Shown: positions 5,214-8,726 of the stretch, one piece after another
Layout of the letters: each line of letters begins with the position of its first letter
Numbering within the stretch: the first letter of the stretch is position 1
From: Candidatus Nitrosopumilus sp.
Lineage (GTDB): Archaea > Thermoproteota > Nitrososphaeria > Nitrososphaerales > Nitrosopumilaceae
Length of the DNA stretch: 8,726 nt
Assembly (NCBI GenBank): GCA_029941825.1
Contig: JAPYTM010000035.1
Location: 1 to 8,726, forward strand
Direction: 5' to 3'
Translations under genes and position numbers: made by a program
Notes under the pieces: generated by a model
Database searches by the model: none
Told to the model about the DNA's origin: nothing
Seen by the model: the letters and a program-made list of their open reading frames with translations, nothing else

Positions 5214-6182
5214 ATGCAAGAAATTGTTCTAATTCTTAGTTCGTTAGCAGGTATTGCTACAGCTGCTGCCGTTCGAAAAATGCCAAGAGACAAAAATCAA
5301 TTACTTAGTATGGGTGCCAGTTCACATATTAAAAGTCAAGTTAGTACATTAAAAATAGAAAAAGATATTCTTACTAAAACAATTTCAAGATTATATCAAA
5401 CAGAATCTGAATTTTCTAAAATTCAAAAAGATAAACTATTACTAAAATACCAACATCAACTAGGAATTGTTTTAGCTAAACTAGAAAAACTAGAACAAGC
5501 AAGCAAACATCCAGATTTAGGTCCAGTAGGTGATGGTTTGATTGCTTTAATGGATCAAAAATTATCAAAGTTAGATGATAGATTGTATGAATTATCATCA
5601 AAAATGTCAAATGTTAAAATTAAAACGTCAGAAATTAAAGAGGATGAAGTAAAGAAACATGAAACAAAACAAAATATTTCAAAATCATTTACAGATACAT
5701 TCAACTTTGAAAAAAGAAAAGAAACAAAGATTGAACCAATTATAATTCCTCCAACTAAATCAAGACAATCATTTGAATTAACTACATTGACTAACATTTC
5801 AAAAACAGAACCAAAATTCCCACTATTTGAAAAAGAGCAAATGGTAAAACCAATGCCACAACCAAAAATAATTCAAACTGAATTAATTAAACCAAAAGAT
5901 GAAATTGTTCAAGAAATTATTCAACCAAAACTAAAAGTTGAAGATAAGATGGAAATTATTCACTCAGTAATTTCAAAACCTGAACCAACAATAGAGATTA
6001 GACATAATATTAACAAAGAAGTTGCAAAAATTACAGAACACAAGGCACTTCCAGAGCCTGAACAAAAATTAAAACCAATAACACTGGATGATGATTTTGA
6101 TGATGACACAGATGATTTAGATAAAATCAAAGGTGATATCATGAAAGTTCTATCAAAGCTTGATCAAGCAGAGGTAGAGTAA
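5214..6182 (+). CDS. Uncharacterised membrane-anchored coiled-coil protein with disordered linker and acidic C-terminal helix
   Basis: I do not recognise this 322-residue protein. A single hydrophobic segment at about residues 3-20 is followed by RKMPRDK, which suggests an N-terminal anchor with the rest in the cytoplasm. Residues about 37-97 and 107-131 look like coiled coil (heptad-like L/I/K/E helices) broken by the turn HPDLGPVGDG (99-108). Residues about 135-290 are rich in K, E, P, I and Q, with loose repeats such as KPKDEIVQEIIQPK, and look disordered. The end carries an acidic cluster, DDDFDDDTDD (292-301), then a short amphipathic helix (302-322). It begins immediately after the rpl37e stop and ends immediately before rpiA, so it belongs to this operon. 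The layout fits a scaffold or tether that presents a C-terminal peptide to a partner, but that is inference. Confidence 0.8.
   Translation: MQEIVLILSSLAGIATAAAVRKMPRDKNQLLSMGASSHIKSQVSTLKIEKDILTKTISRLYQTESEFSKIQKDKLLLKYQHQLGIVLAKLEKLEQASKHPDLGPVGDGLIALMDQKLSKLDDRLYELSSKMSNVKIKTSEIKEDEVKKHETKQNISKSFTDTFNFEKRKETKIEPIIIPPTKSRQSFELTTLTNISKTEPKFPLFEKEQMVKPMPQPKIIQTELIKPKDEIVQEIIQPKLKVEDKMEIIHSVISKPEPTIEIRHNINKEVAKITEHKALPEPEQKLKPITLDDDFDDDTDDLDKIKGDIMKVLSKLDQAEVE
6171..6175 (+). promoter_or_regulatory. Shine-Dalgarno of rpiA inside the preceding gene
   Basis: GAGGT encodes part of the last three residues of the anchored coiled-coil protein and lies 7 bases before the TTG start of rpiA. It supports TTG 6183 as the real start and shows the two genes share their junction. 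Confidence 0.6.
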
Positions 6183-6857
6183 TTGTCTTACGATGATGCC
6201 ATCTCGGCATTATCAAGTAATGCATTAAAATTTGTTAAAGATGGCCATGTGGTTGGATTAGGTAGTGGAAGAGCATCCACCACACTGGTAAAATCACTTG
6301 GAAAATTAATCAAACTAAAAAAATACAACATTAAAGGAATTCCAACATCATTACAAATAAAATTAATTGCAGAAAAAGCAGGTATACCACTAATAGAAGC
6401 TGATCAAGTAGATTACATTGATATTGTATTTGATGGTGCAGATCAAATTGATTCTCAAAAATTTGTGATAAAAGGAGGAGGAGGAGCCCTGTTACAAGAA
6501 AATATTTTGTTTAGTCTTGCAAAAAAAATTATAATTATGGCAGATAAAACAAAATTTGTGAAAAATTTTACAATAACAGTTCCAATAGAAATTCACCCAT
6601 TAGCTAGAAATTCAGTAACAAAGTCTATCAAAAAATTAGGAGGGAAAGCACAATTACGTTCACTGGATAGAGGTTATCCATTCTTTACAGAAAATGGTAA
6701 TATTATTTTAGATTGTGATTTTGGAACAATAAAAAACCCAAAAGTCCTTACTCAAAAAATTAAACAGACGACAGGAGTTTTAGAATCTGGAATTTTTCTT
6801 AGAAAACCTGATGTGATTTACAGAGCTAAGACTGGTGGTAAATTTGATATTCTTTAA
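6183..6857 (+). CDS. rpiA: Ribose-5-phosphate isomerase A
   Basis: The 224-residue protein has the family's normal length and all catalytic elements. It interconverts ribose 5-phosphate and ribulose 5-phosphate, supplying ribose for nucleotides. The phosphate loop GLGSGRAS is at 25-32, IPTS at 53-56, and FDGADQID at 83-90 with D84 and D87. KGGGGALLQE at 97-106 provides K97 and E106, the positions equivalent to the E. coli active site D81, D84, K94 and E103. DKTKFV (about residue 120) is also conserved. The start is TTG directly after the TAA of the previous gene, with a GAGGT Shine-Dalgarno. It is the last gene of the lsm operon and converges with pcm, leaving only 11 bases between stops. Confidence 0.96.
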   Translation: MSYDDAISALSSNALKFVKDGHVVGLGSGRASTTLVKSLGKLIKLKKYNIKGIPTSLQIKLIAEKAGIPLIEADQVDYIDIVFDGADQIDSQKFVIKGGGGALLQENILFSLAKKIIIMADKTKFVKNFTITVPIEIHPLARNSVTKSIKKLGGKAQLRSLDRGYPFFTENGNIILDCDFGTIKNPKVLTQKIKQTTGVLESGIFLRKPDVIYRAKTGGKFDIL

Positions 6858-6868
6858 AATTCATCAAT

Positions 6869-7528
6869 TCAATTTTTCTTTCCAAACTTTCCCAATAAGG
6901 GAACAAAAACATAGTTTGATTCATTTTTAATTTCAATAATTCCTTTTGAAGTCTTTTTTAGTAAAACTAATGATTGTGATGTGTCTCCTACAGGTGCAAT
7001 TATGAGCCCATCATCAGATAATTGATCAAGTAAAGGCAAAGGAATCTCGGTACATGCGGCAGTAATAATTATTCTATCATAAGGGGATGCTTTAGGATAT
7101 CCCATGCTACCATCACCTAAAATGACATTAACATTATCTAAACAAAATTTCTCTAAATTTTTTCTTGCAAATTTTTCTAATTTCGGATGAATTTCAATAG
7201 AATGTACAATTCCAGTTCCCACCAAACAAGAAAGAATTGCAGTCTGCCAACCAGAACCAGTACCAATTTCAAGAATATTTTGTCCATCCTTAACATCTAG
7301 CCATTCACTCATTCTTGATACAACACCAGGTTGAGAAATGGTTTGATTTTTCATAATTGGGAGAGGTTCATTGTAATACGCACTATCTAATTCAGATGAT
7401 AGAACAAATTCATGTCTTGGAAAATTTCTAAATGCAGATTCTACATTATTATCAGTTAAAAATTTCATATTTTTTAAAAAATTAATTAGGTCATTGAGTA
7501 AAGACTGATATTTTTTATCAATTTGCAT
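6869..7528 (-). CDS. pcm: Protein-L-isoaspartate O-methyltransferase
   Basis: The 219-residue protein matches PCMT in length and motifs. It methylates isoaspartyl residues formed by ageing of Asn and Asp so that they can be reset. EPLPI (54-58) and QTISQPG (62-68) form the isoaspartyl substrate site, ILEIGTGSGWQTA (85-97) is the SAM-binding motif I, VHSIEIHP follows as the second SAM strand, and YDRIIITAA is motif II. The C-terminal VFVPLLGKFG matches the family's closing strand. ATG 7528 is chosen because the N-terminal helix before residue 25 is part of the family fold; the next Met (residue 21) would delete it. TGATC lies 5 bases upstream of the ATG, a weak Shine-Dalgarno. It is divergent in function from its neighbours and probably transcribed alone. 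Confidence 0.95.
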   Translation of the reverse strand: MQIDKKYQSLLNDLINFLKNMKFLTDNNVESAFRNFPRHEFVLSSELDSAYYNEPLPIMKNQTISQPGVVSRMSEWLDVKDGQNILEIGTGSGWQTAILSCLVGTGIVHSIEIHPKLEKFARKNLEKFCLDNVNVILGDGSMGYPKASPYDRIIITAACTEIPLPLLDQLSDDGLIIAPVGDTSQSLVLLKKTSKGIIEIKNESNYVFVPLLGKFGKKN

Positions 7529-7541
7529 TTTTGATCAATAT

Positions 7542-7554
7542 AATTTATATTTTT
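7542..7554 (-). promoter_or_regulatory. AT-rich TATA-like region of pcm
   Basis: The minus strand reads AAAATATAAATTA, ending 14 bases before the pcm ATG. A box in its upstream half (centre near 7550) would place the transcript start at or very near the ATG, so a leaderless or nearly leaderless message is likely. The whole 7529-7617 gap is AT-rich and holds nothing else I can support. Confidence 0.35.
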
Positions 7555-7607
7555 TACCATTAAAACAGTTCAGATATTTTCTAAATGATTTCATATATTT
7601 TTTTTTT

Positions 7608-7617
7608 AAAAATAATA
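7608..7617 (-). terminator. T-rich terminator-like tract after the Met/His-rich gene
   Basis: Immediately after the stop codon the minus strand reads TATTATTTTT. Archaeal RNA polymerase often stops at such T-rich tracts without a hairpin. It separates this gene from pcm downstream on the same strand. Confidence 0.3.
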
Positions 7618-8508
7618 CTATTTTGAAGGATTGTTATGTCGTATTGTATTCATAAAATCAGAATGTTCTAACATTAAATCAATCATTTGTTGACGAAGAA
7701 TTTCATCATTCATTATTGCATTAAGCATAGGTTCCATCATATGCTCAGACATTTGTGCCATATGAGAAGTGTTTTTCATCATCATCATATGCATATCTTG
7801 AGTCATTTCATGATTCATCCATATATGATGAATTAAATCCATCATTCTATCTGGATTTGTAAATTCTTCAGAATATACATGATTAGAATTCATTTGATAG
7901 TCAGGACACCAAACACATTCAGAGTTATGCATTCCTTGATCCATACCAAAATCAATAATTTTATGATGAACTGAATCCATCCAGATGGTATTCTGTTTTA
8001 GAGAATGTTCCATTTGAGGGTGATTTTTCATAGTTTCAATCATTTTTTCACGTAATTTAGGATCGCTAGTCATTGGGGCCAACATGTTTTTCAATAATTC
8101 AGGATTATCTTTATTTTGAGAAACTAAATCATCAAGTGTTCGAATCATCATTGATGGATTTTTTTGTAACATCTTATGCCAATGATACATTAGTTTATCA
8201 TTTGATGCCATATTTTCCATTAATTGATTCATCATTTCAGGACGTTTACTCATTATTGATGAATCATATACACCATATCCTCTATCAATTAATTTCAAAT
8301 AAGTAGACGGGGTTACACATGAAGGATTTCCATTATTTTTTTGTAATAATAAATGCCCCTCCTTACAGATTATATTATCAAGATCTGTAAATTGTTTCCA
8401 TTGATGATGTGGAGATGTTTTTTGTTGTGCAAAAGAATTTTCAAAAAAGACAGGATTAATAGAAAAACTAAGAATAATTACAAGAATGAAAATAAATTTA
8501 AAATACAC
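7618..8508 (-). CDS. Secreted Met/His-rich repeat protein, candidate extracellular metal (copper) binder
   Basis: The 296-residue protein begins with a signal peptide (residues 1-27, hydrophobic core 4-21, likely cut after NSFA). Next is a two-cysteine module: C48-KEG, then SC64-VTPST and KLIDRGYG (to about 79), a pattern I recall at the start of many secreted thaumarchaeal proteins. The rest, about 86-296, is unusually rich in methionine (36 residues there, including MMMM at 241-244) and histidine (19 in the whole protein), arranged in degenerate helical repeats of about 14 residues with the form P-x-L/M-x-x-x-M-x-x-x-M. ECVWC (197-201) adds a C-x2-C pair. Such composition is typical of copper-handling proteins outside the cell, and ammonia oxidisers need much copper, but no known domain is recognised. 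The start is GTG at 8508; no Met occurs before residue 86 and the signal peptide requires this start. Confidence 0.85.
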   Translation of the reverse strand: MYFKFIFILVIILSFSINPVFFENSFAQQKTSPHHQWKQFTDLDNIICKEGHLLLQKNNGNPSCVTPSTYLKLIDRGYGVYDSSIMSKRPEMMNQLMENMASNDKLMYHWHKMLQKNPSMMIRTLDDLVSQNKDNPELLKNMLAPMTSDPKLREKMIETMKNHPQMEHSLKQNTIWMDSVHHKIIDFGMDQGMHNSECVWCPDYQMNSNHVYSEEFTNPDRMMDLIHHIWMNHEMTQDMHMMMMKNTSHMAQMSEHMMEPMLNAIMNDEILRQQMIDLMLEHSDFMNTIRHNNPSK

Positions 8509-8530
8509 TAATAATAATTTGAATTTAAAT

Positions 8531-8538
8531 CATAAAAA
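8531..8538 (-). promoter_or_regulatory. TATA-like box of the Met/His-rich gene
   Basis: TTTTTATG on the minus strand is centred about 27 bases before the GTG start, which would make the message leaderless; no Shine-Dalgarno is seen before the GTG. A second AT box (8522-8529) is too close to fit. The 8509-8595 gap is otherwise featureless AT-rich sequence. Confidence 0.35.
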
Positions 8539-8595
8539 GTAATCGTAAAAAATTAAATATTAACATATAAAAATTCTAAGGAATTGTTTTGAAAT

Positions 8596-8726
8596 TCAAT
8601 TAATTTTTCGTTTAACTAGTTTTCCATAACCAAGTTTACCAATTACTTCAAAGTCATCAGCAATTATCTCTCCCCTAACAATTGTTTTAACAGGCCATCC
8701 CTTTAGATTTCGTCCCTCATATACAA
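8596..8726 (-). CDS. C-terminal end of a hydantoinase/dihydropyrimidinase/dihydroorotase-type amidohydrolase, cut by window edge
   Basis: Only the last 42 codons and the TGA stop are in the window. The peptide contains YEGRNLKGWPVKTIVRGE and, near the end, GKLGYGKLVKR. A GWP, a strand ending in VRGE, and a final G-x-G-K/R-x-V-K/R are typical of the C-terminal beta strands of cyclic amidohydrolases: D-hydantoinase, dihydropyrimidinase, allantoinase and some dihydroorotases. These enzymes open or close cyclic amide rings in pyrimidine metabolism. The metal-binding residues lie outside, so the substrate cannot be decided. The stop is 87 bases before the GTG of the Met/His-rich gene. Confidence 0.75.
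   Translation of the reverse strand, partial: VYEGRNLKGWPVKTIVRGEIIADDFEVIGKLGYGKLVKRKIN

Noticed and set aside
5555..6142. Minus-strand open frames inside the coiled-coil protein gene, rich in Ser, Ile and Phe
   Set aside because: The composition is the simple antisense of Lys/Glu/Asp codons; no ribosome-binding site.
6114..6179. Resemblance of the terminal helix of the coiled-coil protein to an ESCRT-III MIM1 motif
   Set aside because: The hydrophobic spacing fits loosely, but the basic residues expected within and after the motif are Val and Asp here, so the match is too weak to claim.
6472..6486. GGA triplet run within rpiA
   Set aside because: It encodes the conserved KGGGGA active-site loop and needs no other explanation.
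8073..8306. Plus-strand open frame inside the Met/His-rich gene
   Set aside because: It is antisense to the signal-peptide-bearing gene; the many His and Tyr codons simply mirror the Met-rich strand (ATG read as CAT).
1..8726. CRISPR arrays, insertion sequences, integrase attachment sites, long direct repeats
   Set aside because: None seen by reading; the tRNA-Leu has no second copy of its 3' end nearby and no integrase, so there is no sign of an integrated element.

Overview
The window looks like chromosomal DNA from an ammonia-oxidising archaeon of the Nitrosopumilus type (Thaumarchaeota/Nitrososphaerota). The signs are a very AT-rich sequence, archaeal/eukaryal-type ribosomal proteins (L7Ae, S28e, L24e, L37e), aIF5B, an archaeal Lsm protein, a tRNA without an encoded CCA, TATA-like boxes upstream of several transcription units, and a secreted protein with an N-terminal two-cysteine module of a kind I recall from the thaumarchaeal secretome. 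Gene density is high. No stretch over about 160 bases lacks a protein gene, and the largest gap holds a tRNA. I saw no insertion sequence, CRISPR array, prophage gene or origin.

Layout. Positions 1-1574 (minus strand) hold a translation operon, rpl7ae - rps28e - rpl24e - ndk - infB, with tight or overlapping junctions; infB runs off the left edge. Behind it on the same strand is a phosphohexomutase (glmM-like, 1637-2983). A TATA-like element near 3005 may serve both this gene and the divergent tRNA-Leu(UAG) at 3031-3115. On the plus strand follow an ACT-domain formyltransferase (PurU type, 3171-4013) and a creatininase-family amidohydrolase (4019-4741), which look translationally coupled. A second plus-strand operon is lsm - rpl37e - unknown anchored coiled-coil protein - rpiA (4799-6857), with two junctions of zero spacing. 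A convergent minus-strand block contains pcm (protein-L-isoaspartate methyltransferase), a secreted Met/His-rich protein (7618-8508) and the C-terminal end of a hydantoinase/dihydroorotase-type amidohydrolase at the right edge.

How the genes work together. Most of the window is housekeeping: ribosome assembly and translation initiation, nucleotide balance (ndk), the pentose phosphate pool (rpiA), one-carbon/formyl chemistry (purU with the creatininase-family enzyme), sugar-phosphate supply for glycans (glmM) and protein repair (pcm). Three items deserve most attention: the secreted Met/His-rich repeat protein, a candidate metal (copper?) binder; a kink-turn-like fold in the rpl7ae leader that would hide its own ribosome-binding site; and the uncharacterised membrane-anchored coiled-coil protein with an acidic C-terminal helix, between rpl37e and rpiA.
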